NCBI RefSeq assembly: GCF_021533215.1
Contig: NZ_JAJNKA010000003.1
Location: forward strand, 124,001 to 188,000
Reading direction: 5' to 3'
Length of the DNA stretch: 64,000 nucleotides
DNA from: Portibacter lacus
GTDB lineage: Bacteria; Bacteroidota; Bacteroidia; Chitinophagales; Saprospiraceae
Below the pieces are notes generated by a model. The model was not told where the DNA came from. It did not search any database and was given only the letters and a program-made list of their open reading frames with translations. A program made the position numbers and the translations under genes. This document shows, in pieces, positions 28,501-37,200 of the stretch. The number at the start of each line of letters is the position of its first letter. Position 1 is the first letter of the stretch.

Positions 28501-29782
28501 CATTTACCTGAATATTAACAGTCGCTGTCCCTGTTTCAGCTATCTCAATGTCTGAAATTGGATCTATTGAAGGCGGGTTATCGATTGTTGGTACTACTAC
28601 CCATTGAAAAGTTGTAGTCCCGCTTTCCATCGGACTTCCATCGTCTGTTGCAGTGATCACAACAGTAAATGGTGAAGAAGCAGATGCGTTAGCATCAATT
28701 GTTCCTGTTATTTCTCCACTTATGCCATTAATGCTAAGACCTGTAGGAAGTGTCCCGCCATCACTATAAGTAATATTATGGTTTTCAATATCATTAGCAA
28801 CTGCAAACAGTCCTGAAATAACATCTTCATTTGCATTTGTTTGTTCTGTAATTTCTTCGATTGTTGGCGCTTGATTAGGCAGCAATTCTACTGTGAAATT
28901 ATCAATATTAAAAAAGTAATTGCCTGACCCTGTCCAATCAAATCTTACAACTTGTTGTCCTGCAGATAAAAAAACAGAAGCTTTTTTCGAAACAAATGTT
29001 GTCCAACCTCCTGTAGGTTCTATATCAGCAAATACCTCTTCTCCATTTATATCAAAACCATAGGTCACGGGACCGGAACCTTTGGAAATCTGAAAATCAA
29101 ATTCATATGCACCATCTTGAGGAATATCCAATAAATATTCTACAAAGTCTCCAGCAGTAGTAAAACCAATATTAGTGAATCCCAAAGGATCAATTTCTAC
29201 TCCTATACCATTATTCCCTGAACCAGAATTTACTGGTCCTTGATTAAAAAAAGACTCTGCTTCAATTAAGGTTTTTCCAGTTGCGGCAATGATTTTATAC
29301 GAAGCAACAACTGTAATCTCGAACGTCTCTGTAACCGAACCAACATTATCAGTTGCAGTTACGGTAACAGTATAAGATCCAGTTCCTGATGCATCCATAC
29401 CACCTGCTCCGAAAGGAGCAAGAATTGTCAAATCAGCATCATAATTATTAGCATCAGACAAAACGATATTTTCGCTAATGAAATCATCAGCAGTCTTTGG
29501 AAATGGATCCACTTGCTTCCCTGAATTCGATGAATTAAGGGTTTGTGTTTCATTCGAGACCGAAGTGATCACTACACTCACAAGTGTCCCTGAACTACTA
29601 ACGTCTATTGCTCCTAGCAGATCTATACTCGTTTCCTCATTAACTGTAATATCACTAATAGAAGCAATGGTTGGCTGAGCATAAAGGTCAGCAATCGTAA
29701 GGAAGGTGAGCATACAAATAATTGAAAACTGAGCAATCATTCTTTGGAAGCTACTGGTAATATTGGGTATTATATTTCTCAT
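22577..29782 (-). CDS. Giant secreted CBM/malectin/Ig protein with dockerin-like and cohesin-like modules (cluster gene 3)
   Basis: A 2401-residue protein with a signal peptide (cleavage near LYA-QP). Visible modules in order: Ig-like; CBM6-like (KTLIEAESFF); Ig-like; a second CBM6-like domain (EYVEYLVNVPAGTYQF); two repeats beginning YTITA or YDIMSSAGPNGNI of the InlB-B or Flg_new type; malectin (FYVNCGGPALSTGG, ELFRTERYGDYTYDF); two DUF5011-type Ig domains (VITLNGDNPMNIEVG); a second malectin (FRVNCGGPTGFGANG); PKD or Ig-like domains; a third DUF5011; a long unassigned stretch; a beta-sandwich linker (about 2110-2195); a dockerin-like EF-hand pair at about 2200-2259 (DFQDDNDVDIIDFS and DFNFNNSVDIIDFS); and a terminal cohesin-like domain (about 2279-2401). 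No T9SS tag follows, unlike its two giant relatives. The malectin and CBM6 modules suggest carbohydrate binding; no catalytic domain is seen. Confidence 0.8.
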   Translation of the reverse strand: MRNIIPNITSSFQRMIAQFSIICMLTFLTIADLYAQPTIASISDITVNEETSIDLLGAIDVSSSGTLVSVVITSVSNETQTLNSSNSGKQVDPFPKTADDFISENIVLSDANNYDADLTILAPFGAGGMDASGTGSYTVTVTATDNVGSVTETFEITVVASYKIIAATGKTLIEAESFFNQGPVNSGSGNNGIGVEIDPLGFTNIGFTTAGDFVEYLLDIPQDGAYEFDFQISKGSGPVTYGFDINGEEVFADIEPTGGWTTFVSKKASVFLSAGQQVVRFDWTGSGNYFFNIDNFTVELLPNQAPTIEEITEQTNANEDVISGLFAVANDIENHNITYSDGGTLPTGLSINGISGEITGTIDANASASSPFTVVITATDDGSPMESGTTTFQWVVVPTIDNPPSIDPISDIEIAETGTATVNIQVNDDMNPSATIKIYDISNGSGNPSFGTAINPSNYTFTDNTGGSYTLSWTTNLGDAKAYQAVVTANDGANPEVIEVFDIDVAADLPGTVQANTFSEPLPWYGSSNPGAGYSVAIESNTEQNIGYIGAGEYVEYLVNVPAGTYQFSINAANGSGTNGSSTNISLSEENGGGFSEIGSIDVPKTDWTNFLDFTVDVNFASGGIQTIRLDFDGGVNVDYFSFMKIHTITATAGANGAISPIGNIEVEEGDDAIFDITPDLGFEIDELTIDGNLVSNNTQYTFFNVTGDHTIDVTFKATSGVTYDIMSSAGPNGNIDPIGVTTVLENGSQSYTITPDFGFKIADVLVDGISVGSVSSYDFMNVNANATIAATFEFDAFYVNCGGPALSTGGIDFSADFGSSAGTPYPNLGSAAATTLAGIDFANTTDDELFRTERYGDYTYDFNVPNGSYIVDLYIAEIYQGVLNAASNAVPGKRIFDVEVEGTTVLDDLDLLNPEQGGVLSPTTGLVKSFVVNVSDGFLTIETTKSVDNAKLSAICIRADDGSVNTAPILTPVTNFQVTAGDNAEAALIVSEPVTELIVEIVESGTAVPEASYSINQISASEFHLLFPTTLPDVGTYSVTVLAFDGQDVGSTTFDFTVIENMKPVITLNGDNPMNIEVGDTYTEPEATAFDDEDGVIDPSNIVIGGDVVNTSSVGTFFITYDVNDSNGVPADQVIRTVNVTDPADSEAPVITLLGDNPLDFIVGETYVEPGATALDNIDGDISGNIVIDISALDMNTIGSYMVTYNVSDAALNAAIQVSRTVNVSAIPEPSCANSLGGFRVNCGGPTGFGANGTFEEDQATSATGGTAVTGTPSPYFDISNGDNTYGSNSAFLNNTGYPDDIFKTERYQEGDQNWSFPANGTYEVRLLFNENWANENSTAANNRIFDIVIEGNLVADDYRPSVVAGGAFIAKVETYSVTVTDGILNIDLLQVNQNPSLKGIDICFVSGPANNAPVVSISSPSDNGTEIINSLLTFTGSVTDVEDDDNTITSNLLWTSDIEGVIGTGGTFDFAGLSLGAHVITASVTDAGGLVGEASINLIISNTNTPPVLTIDSPIDGSNVTRGSSFSLTATASDNEDGDISHMIAWTTDDTGELFAPVSGIGNTVDLLLVRPGTTIVTATITDTDNNMVTETITLNVSAPEISLLQPLDGAILNSRTVTFEINPVGVIPDNVEHYHFYLNPNDINDLDEDKRISTASDPFQTSFVFDENSGSLSVNIPGNGITSGSNTVVVFAADQFHNQFSNAEASDTVTFDVVDNTIPVITLLGDNPLELQIGDTYIEAGANATDDFDGDISANIIIDDSALDMNTAGSYAITYNVEDAEGNEADEVVRTVNVSALDGIPQVLFEITPGTPIGGTTYGSTDKFQITNQSTGSVRITKFTIDLSTAILPDMVFDPVGAGGDATAQCFNPDPTKATTVGLTPLADPCIDPFLAPREGGFDIVTMDFTDFNPAENFSFSVDIDPNSIQGVPGAGFAGAVSGLELVGATITVEFENGYTIVSNLYEDGSFGGAQVIGPSNLPAPTLQASGTITNPSTAYNASQEIIICGQANAYYSLLQIDARLHIASGAPPYNVPDPTFYANELVDKVVYNGQFDSQGKATIIVPLLLTAGTGGEPDGGLNYFMAVQSDQPYAVNTAVSSTSDPILLLYVDDPVLSDLTGTVTVINALSQSFDATISLYQGSSLINSYQVTTNSSGEFLIPGILPGNYDFWVKNSKTLAVLVNGTLNPGSNSIDFGGMVSGDFQDDNDVDIIDFSGYANSYGLVSGDPGYSSQADFNFNNSVDIIDFSLFANGYGMIGAGISGVSGKTKNDDQTSLSMADAEFSVALSDHNPTVDDIIDVSVSVDEVNIVNTASQFHLVFNEEILEVIDITYNQLISDGISDIVDSKNGVITFEMTKALSGNEIEDIVIVSFRMKKASSTNVMVVGNNAFKSKSIKTKAK

Positions 29783-29829
29783 TTTAAATTGGGTAAGGGT
29801 TTAAAAAGGATATTAGGTATAGTCTCTCT

Positions 29830-32800
29830 TTAGTTTTTCACAATTTTGAATCTTTTTTGATATCCTGTTGATGAACTGGTAATACTTATGTAGTAAATAC
29901 CATCCACCATATCTGTGTTATTAAATTCCAGCATCTGTTTTTGTAGATTGCTTACATGAAATTGATCATTTCTTTCCCATATTCTTCCTAGGTTATCGAT
30001 GATTTCAATTGTAATTTGCTCAGAGGGTTCGAATCCTTCTAATTCCAGCCAAAATTTTTGTCTAAACGGATTAGGATATATATTCACCTTTCTTTCACTG
30101 TAGGTCTCCCTACTTTCAATTCTAAAATTATCCTCAAATCCTTTAAAGACAGAATGCCCTACACTAGATACTTCTGTTTTGTTGTTACTTTCAGAACTGT
30201 AAAAAACACCTCCACTAAATTCACGTTTTGTGACTATTTCAATCTCAGCAAGAAGAAAATCTTCTGAAGAATGTATTTGATCTAAACTACCAGTCGCGAA
30301 GTATAGCTTCCCATTATTATTGTCAAGATCTTCTTTGATAACAAAAGGCAAATTTTCTGAAAAGATTACATCAACAACCTCTATGTTCTTCACATCAAAA
30401 GCCAAGTCAAGTTCAACTCCATCTACTGCTATATCGGCTGTACTCACATAAATTGGAACTTTGATATGCTCTCCTGGTGCTGTGTAGACTAATTTGTTTT
30501 CTGTTGCAATTTCAACATCTCTAGATAGATGCACGTCATCTTCGACTATTTCATTTAGAACGGCAAGTGGTGGTACATCTCCATCTTCTAGGTAATTACT
30601 ACTTAGCAATCCAAAATCAAGGATCGTAATTTCATTATCTTCATTAAAATCTGCTCGGCCATCATAACCAAGGTCACCTTCAATCTTTGTAAACGTGCTA
30701 CTCAAAATTGAAAAATCCAAAATTTCTATTCTATTATTATTATTTGCATCTCCTTCACTTAAAGCTGTCAAGAAATCGTGCACCGTATTAGGTGGAGTAA
30801 TTTCTACCCCTTGAAACATTTTCTGAAGGGTATGCCCATTTTTAATGGCAATATCGAAAATACCTACTGGTACTTCACTTACTGAAAATTCAGCACTATT
30901 ATTTGTCAAAATAGAGCTGGCAGAGAATACTTCTATTTCAGTTCCTTGCTCATATAATTTAATGGATAGCGGAACAGAAAACGCAGGGTCAGGTTGAGCA
31001 ACTGCGCCTCTTTCTAAATTTACACTTCCTGATAACACTGCAATATTTTCTATGACAACTTGTCCTCCACTAACTGCATCTAATACTGGATTTCCAGCTA
31101 GTCCTATAACATTGGATCTCATCGGATTATTCATGGTAAAAGTCAGTGACGTACCTGCGGTTGGAACCAAAGCATAAAATTTCAAATAACACAACACAAA
31201 GTTTCCAGAAGGAGAAGATGTAAGATCACTATCTAGATCAATTGCGCTAAAACTTATCTGTCCAGGGACATCAATTTTCTGATAAAACTCATCTAGAACT
31301 CCTCCCTCAATTACCTCAACGATTTGAAGAAAAGCTGGATCGTAATCAATATTAATCTCTGCAGCATCCACTTCTTGGCTTCCGGTATTTAACATCACAG
31401 GAACTTGGAATTCTGTCAGAACAGCAGCTTCAGAAATTGCAGGTACATAAAGGCTTACATTATCTACTTGAATAAAGAGATCCTGTCCATCACAATCTTG
31501 ATCAATATTGTCATTAGGAATTTCTGGAGCTCCTGGATAAATGGTAGGGTTATTTGGCTGACAATCACAAGCGTCACCATAATCATCTGTGTCACTATTT
31601 AGCTGATCAATATTAACCACAGTAGGACAATTATCAACATCTCCACAAATGCCATCTCCATCGATATCATTATCTGGATCATTAGGACAAGTATCCATAT
31701 CATCACATATTCCATCGCCATCTGAGTCTCCAGTCAAATCATTTCCGCTGCATATATCACAATCTAATCCAATACCATCGCCATCAATATCTGGAGAAAA
31801 TACAAGAGGATTAGGATCATCGCCATCAAGGCACCCATCATTATCATCGTCATCATCATTACAATCAAATATTAAATCACCATCACTATCAATATCTACC
31901 ACTCCACATCCACATTCACCTGCTAGAATTTTATTTGGATCATTTGGACATTCATCATTACAGTCAGGGGTAGAATCATTATCACTGTCAATATCCTCCT
32001 CCCCACATCCACAGATTCCAGGAGCCGTCTTGTTAGGATCTAAAGGACATAAATCACTAAGATCACAAATTCCATCTCCATCCATATCTGTACCATCATT
32101 AGTAGTATTGTTATCCGCAAGTGGTCCAAAACCATCAGTGCCTATAGCACAATCATCACATCCATCACCATCTAGATCTTGACAAATATTAGGATTAAGG
32201 GGATCTAAATCGTCTATATCTAATACACCATCATTATCATCATCATCGTCACAATAATTTCCGATCAGGTCTCCATCTGTATCTGGAGAAGCGACAAAAA
32301 TATCATCGTCATTGTTATCATCACATCCATCGCCATCTGTATCAAGATCTCCTGAATCACAAATCCCATCGCCATCTGTATCTGTTCCATCATTTGCTAT
32401 ATCAAAGTCTGGGAGTGGACCGAAATCATCTGTTCCAACTGAACAATCATCACATCCATCGCCATCTAAATCTTGACAAATATTGGGATTTAATGGATCT
32501 GAATCATTTACATCTAATACTCCATCATTATCGTCATCATCATCTCCAGAATCACAGAGTCCATCACCATCCGTATCTGTTCCATCATTCGCTACATCAT
32601 TATTGGCTAGCGGTCCAAAGCCATCTCCTCCTCCTGAACAATCATCACATCCATCTCCATCTAAATCTTGACATACATTTGGATTTAATGGATTTGTATC
32701 ATTTACATCTAATACTCCATCATTATCGTCATCATCATCTCCAAAATCACAAATTCCATCACCATCCGTATCTGTTCCATCATTCGCTACATCATTATTG

Positions 32801-34194
32801 GCTAGCGGTCCAAAGCCATCTCCTCCTCCTGAACAATCATCACATCCATCGCCATCTAAATCTTGACATACATTTGGATCTAATGGATCTGTATCATTTA
32901 CATCTAATACTCCATCATTATCGTCATCATCATCTCCAAAATCACAAATTCCATCGCCATCCGTATCTGTTCCATCATTTGCAACATCATTATTAGCTAG
33001 CGGTCCAAAGCCATCTCCTCCTCCTGAACAATCATCACATCCATCGCCATCTAAATCTTGACATACATTTGGATTTAATGGATCTGTATCATTTACATCT
33101 AACACTCCATCATTATCGTCATCATCATCGCAGACATCACCAACTAAATCCCCATCGGTATCTAGTTGGTCTGTATTAGCAATGCTAGGGCAATTATCAA
33201 CATCATCATTCACACCGTCACCATCCGTATCATTCACTTCTACTACGAATGTTGCCCCAAAGGCATCTGTCCCAGGATCATCAAGAACATTCTGAGTGTT
33301 ACTAACTACTTGCGTTTCCGATCCATTTGCAAAAGAAAAAGCTATATCTGTTGAATTTGATAAGGCAGTCGCTTCAAATTCTATAGAGAAAATTTTAAAA
33401 GTATTCATCGGAAAGGGAGGAAGAGCTCCTGCGGCATAATTGATTATACCATTTATATTATCAACAATTATAGGATCAGTTAATACAATATTCAATTCAC
33501 TATTATCTATCGTCTGCCCCACCACTTGAAGCACTGCAGGATCAAAAGTTAGGTATACTTCCGCTGCATCTATACTTGCAGTACCAGCAATAATGTTAAC
33601 ATCAACAGAAAATTGTTCATTTAATCCAACTGACGTAGTCCCTACAGGAATAACAGCAATATCCACATCTATAGGATTAACAGTTATGCTTAATGGATTC
33701 GTATTATTGGGATTTTCATCAATAAAATTTGTCGCTTCAGAAGTAACTGAAGTTGTGGTCACTTCATTCCCTGTTAAGTTAAACCCAATCTCACTGCTAA
33801 CAGCGGCGGAAAGTGCTTTGAAGGTTATTTGCATCACTTCAGCAGATCCAGAAACTGGAGTAAAGTTTCCTCTCGCATGAATTACACTTCCATTAATATT
33901 ATCGACAGTGGGTCCAGTAAAAGCTGTCCCAAAAGAAGTTGCAATTGGTGTAACATTAACAACTTCGAAAACTGCCGGATCGAAACTTACATTGGCCTTG
34001 ACACCAGTTACTCCTGTTCCATCAGTTTCTACAGAAACGATGGCAACAAATGTATCGTCTATATCAATAGTAGAAGCTGTAGAGTTAATATCAATCGTTA
34101 CGGCTTGCGCACTAGAATTCACACTAAAGCAAAGTATAAAAAGCAGAAAACTTATAAATAGGGAGATGTTTATTCTTGGTTTTAAAGCAGTCAT
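29830..34194 (-). CDS. Giant secreted cohesin/thrombospondin-type-3/dockerin protein with T9SS sorting domain (cluster gene 2)
   Basis: A 1454-residue protein with a signal peptide (cleavage near SSA-QA). Two cohesin-like domains come first (about 30-160 and 180-300; TGVTGVKANVSFDPAVFEV and DAAEVYLTFDPAVLQV). About residues 320-906 are thrombospondin type 3 repeats rich in DxDxDG and DDDDDNDGVLD, expected to bind many calcium ions. A third cohesin follows (about 908-1050, DAAEINIDYDPAFLQIV), then a beta-sandwich, then a dockerin-like EF-hand pair (about 1147-1201, DANNNNRIEILDFS and DFNEDNEITILDFG), a fourth cohesin (about 1225-1340, AVDGVELDLAFD), and a T9SS tag (VNIYPNPFRQKFWLEL to KRFKIVKN). 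Four cohesins make this the most scaffold-like member. Part of the type 3 region is encoded by a 195-bp tandem DNA repeat. Confidence 0.82.
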   Translation of the reverse strand: MTALKPRINISLFISFLLFILCFSVNSSAQAVTIDINSTASTIDIDDTFVAIVSVETDGTGVTGVKANVSFDPAVFEVVNVTPIATSFGTAFTGPTVDNINGSVIHARGNFTPVSGSAEVMQITFKALSAAVSSEIGFNLTGNEVTTTSVTSEATNFIDENPNNTNPLSITVNPIDVDIAVIPVGTTSVGLNEQFSVDVNIIAGTASIDAAEVYLTFDPAVLQVVGQTIDNSELNIVLTDPIIVDNINGIINYAAGALPPFPMNTFKIFSIEFEATALSNSTDIAFSFANGSETQVVSNTQNVLDDPGTDAFGATFVVEVNDTDGDGVNDDVDNCPSIANTDQLDTDGDLVGDVCDDDDDNDGVLDVNDTDPLNPNVCQDLDGDGCDDCSGGGDGFGPLANNDVANDGTDTDGDGICDFGDDDDDNDGVLDVNDTDPLDPNVCQDLDGDGCDDCSGGGDGFGPLANNDVANDGTDTDGDGICDFGDDDDDNDGVLDVNDTNPLNPNVCQDLDGDGCDDCSGGGDGFGPLANNDVANDGTDTDGDGLCDSGDDDDDNDGVLDVNDSDPLNPNICQDLDGDGCDDCSVGTDDFGPLPDFDIANDGTDTDGDGICDSGDLDTDGDGCDDNNDDDIFVASPDTDGDLIGNYCDDDDDNDGVLDIDDLDPLNPNICQDLDGDGCDDCAIGTDGFGPLADNNTTNDGTDMDGDGICDLSDLCPLDPNKTAPGICGCGEEDIDSDNDSTPDCNDECPNDPNKILAGECGCGVVDIDSDGDLIFDCNDDDDDNDGCLDGDDPNPLVFSPDIDGDGIGLDCDICSGNDLTGDSDGDGICDDMDTCPNDPDNDIDGDGICGDVDNCPTVVNIDQLNSDTDDYGDACDCQPNNPTIYPGAPEIPNDNIDQDCDGQDLFIQVDNVSLYVPAISEAAVLTEFQVPVMLNTGSQEVDAAEINIDYDPAFLQIVEVIEGGVLDEFYQKIDVPGQISFSAIDLDSDLTSSPSGNFVLCYLKFYALVPTAGTSLTFTMNNPMRSNVIGLAGNPVLDAVSGGQVVIENIAVLSGSVNLERGAVAQPDPAFSVPLSIKLYEQGTEIEVFSASSILTNNSAEFSVSEVPVGIFDIAIKNGHTLQKMFQGVEITPPNTVHDFLTALSEGDANNNNRIEILDFSILSSTFTKIEGDLGYDGRADFNEDNEITILDFGLLSSNYLEDGDVPPLAVLNEIVEDDVHLSRDVEIATENKLVYTAPGEHIKVPIYVSTADIAVDGVELDLAFDVKNIEVVDVIFSENLPFVIKEDLDNNNGKLYFATGSLDQIHSSEDFLLAEIEIVTKREFSGGVFYSSESNNKTEVSSVGHSVFKGFEDNFRIESRETYSERKVNIYPNPFRQKFWLELEGFEPSEQITIEIIDNLGRIWERNDQFHVSNLQKQMLEFNNTDMVDGIYYISITSSSTGYQKRFKIVKN
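32385..33130 (-). repeat. 195-bp tandem repeat coding for thrombospondin type 3 units
   Basis: The segment CATCTAATACTCC recurs at 32511, 32706 and 32901, and with one change at 33096, each step exactly 195 bases. The units encode 65 residues (NVCQDLDGDGCDDCSGGGDG through DDDDDNDGVLDVND). Copies near 32582-32660 and 32777-32855 agree base for base over about 75 bases. About 3.5 copies are present, with the outer copies more diverged. Period 195 keeps the reading frame. Confidence 0.95.
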
Positions 34195-34227
34195 ATTATT
34201 AGGTATTTTAGGTTAGTTTTTTTTGGG

Positions 34228-37200
34228 TTATTCCACTATAAATTTCTTATTGTAATTGGACTCAGAATTTTTCGCCCTAACAAAATATATTCCCGGTGGG
34301 AAGCTTCTTACTTTAATCATTTTGGAATGACCAGCTTGAATCTGATCTATCATCAAAATTTGTCCTTGACTATTGTACAATTCTAGGGTGTATTCTTCAT
34401 GATCATAAACTTTACCGATTGAAACGGTGACTATATCGGAAGCTGGATTCGGATATACTTTTAACTCAGGTACTGGAGCAATTATCGTTGCAATGTGTTC
34501 ATTATCATTTCTGCTCAAAATAAAACCGCCTGAAGTAGCTTCTGAAACATCATCAATTTTAATTTTGAATTGGCCAGGCTGAACAGCTCTGAATCTTATT
34601 TTACCTAGATCTATATCTCCAGTTGGAACATTAGAAATACTACCAAGACTAATCCTAATAAAACCTTCTTGCTCATTGATCTCTTTTTTTAATACAATTC
34701 CGAAGTCAATCTCATCTAAATTTACATCTACTACTTCCACCGTTTTAGGACTATATTTCAGAAGTAAATCTGAACCATCTACTGCAAGTTCTTCTGCTAG
34801 TAATGTAAGCGTTACACTAAATTCATCCTGAATATTTATTTTATTAGCAGCTGAAAGAATATAATTAACCTGATCCTCTGGCGCTTCTCGTAACTTAACC
34901 TCATTTGTTCTTACTTGTACAGAACCAACTGCCATAGGCGGTACACAAATATCGTCTCCGCTGTTTTCAAAATTGGAAGCTAAGAGTGAAAAATCACCGA
35001 TAGTCACTCCTCCACTCCCATTAAAATCAGCGTTAGGATTATATCCAGCATCTCCACTAATTTTATCAAAAGATGAAGCTAGAATCGAGAAATCTGTAAT
35101 GGTAACTGCTCCACTATTGTTTGCATCTCCAGCGCGCAACTCATTTGCAGACAGAACATTAAAGACCAAAGAATTTGCTCCTGCTGACAATTTTACTCCA
35201 GCTTCTGCCTTAGATAGATAAGTATTATACGATACAAGTACATCATAATTGCCAACTGGGGTATTTAAGATTGTCATTGTTCCACTAGCATTTGCTGTGA
35301 AATAATCATCTAGAACAGACTGACCATTAGATGGGTCGCAAATTTGAACATGATATGTTCCTGAATGATCTGTTCTTCCTTGAAGTTCGCAAGTAATTTC
35401 TAAGGAATTAGAGCCTGCTTCGAATACATTCCAATCAAAAACCACTTGAGTAGAAGCTGAAGGGTTACAACCATCTGTAACAATTACAGTTACAGAATAT
35501 GGGCTTCCATCTGCTGCTCCAGGCGCACTCTTTGTGGATGGTGCTCCATTTAAAGTCCCTGTCGGTACACCAGTCGAAACATCATCAATATGAAGGAGAG
35601 CAAATCGATCAATTTTATGACCGGCAGATCTTTCTGACATTTGAATGGTATATGTTCCAGCGTTAGGAAAGTAAGCGTACACAGGGAATCCATTATTATC
35701 TATCGTTTTCGCATCCCATTTATTTCCACCACTACCACTTCGATAAATCTTGAAAAAACCACTATTCCCTGGATTTTCACTGCCATGATCAGGGCGTCCT
35801 TGTCCATTACCTTTAGGATAGTAGATCGTTTTCGTTGATGTTCCACCCGATAGAATATTTTCAAATTCGGTCGTACTTGATAATCCTCCACCTTGGACAG
35901 TGAAGAAATGAACATCAGGCGTATTTGCTACTTTAAACCATGTGTCATTCTCTTCGGTAGCGATGGTTCCTGTAAATTCACTTTTCATGTGTAACCTATA
36001 AACCCCAGGTGTTGAAATATTCAAATCATAATCGATCGTCTGCCCATTGGTATTTCCGAAGTGATCTGTACTTGCAGCTAAGAATGAAGGTGTACCTGAA
36101 ATTAGATTCCATCCTCCTGCCCCATCTACAAAATCAGTTTCTGCTTCTATGATTAAAACACCATTCGTTTCATCAAAAGCTCCGCCTGAAGTAGATTCAC
36201 TTATTGTGCCTGATATCAAACCAGTTGCAGGATCAATAGATAATGTAGGAGGTAGTCCTGAAGCTGAATAGTTTAATCCAAAACACGGATCAACATCTGT
36301 CGCTACAATTTGAAGACTGATTACATCCCCTTCCGCACTATTCTGAATGCCCGGGCTAGTTACAATTGGCGGATCATTTGGTATGACAGCGCCAGAAATA
36401 ATTTCTATTCCTTTTATACTTGGATTCTGTAAATTTTTAATAAAATCAATATCAAGATTGCCATCTGAAACACTAATATTAAAGCTTTCTACTCCAGCAA
36501 CATTATGTCCATAAGTATCTGTTTGATCAAAATTAGCAAGGACTGTATTTCCTTCTATTTCTACATCAAATACTCTGACACCTGCCTCTGTCGCACCAGA
36601 CCAAACCTCAGCAAAGAGCAAATTAACTATATAGTCTCCATTCGCAACCGGAAAATCCCATTGCATATTATTTGGATTCGCCGCATCACTATATCTTTCT
36701 GTTGAAAATAAAGCATCTGGATAACCAGTTGAATTTGTTCCTGAAAACGCTATTCCATAAGACTTATCAAATGCTGGAGGTGTTATATTTACATAAGGAG
36801 AAGGTGTTCCAGCAACTGCAGATCCGCCAACGGTTCCTGAGGCTTGGTCGCTAGACCAATCTATATTAGGCGCATCGTTAGCTGATACTATTGCACCACC
36901 CGCATTAATTCTGTATAAAGTGACAGCACTTGATGTTCCTGTTGATATAGGTATCGTTACACTACCTGAAACATCATAGGTAATGGTCAGATTTGCAAAT
37001 TTGCCTTCGGTCGAACCAGTATGTATAACATTTATACTTCTAGTCGCACCTGAGGCAAGTAACCCATAATCTATCGATTCACTTAGTATAAATTCGCTTG
37101 CATCCGGACCTGAAATTGTTGTACCAGTAATGATGATACCAACATTACCTGCCTGATTCGATAGAGAAACTGGTGCACTTCCACCCGCACTAATTACAAC

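Noticed and set aside
31649-32182. A 177-codon plus-strand frame rich in Ser and Pro
   Set aside because: It is also antisense to the calcium-repeat region of the minus-strand gene, with no signal or domain of its own.
32394-32996. A 200-codon plus-strand frame rich in His and Leu
   Set aside because: It is the antisense shadow of the 195-bp thrombospondin type 3 repeat. The periodic bias of the real gene keeps all frames open.
32385-33130. Regular repeats that could be mistaken for a CRISPR array
   Set aside because: The 195-bp period is fully coding, the units are contiguous without variable spacers, and no cas genes are near.
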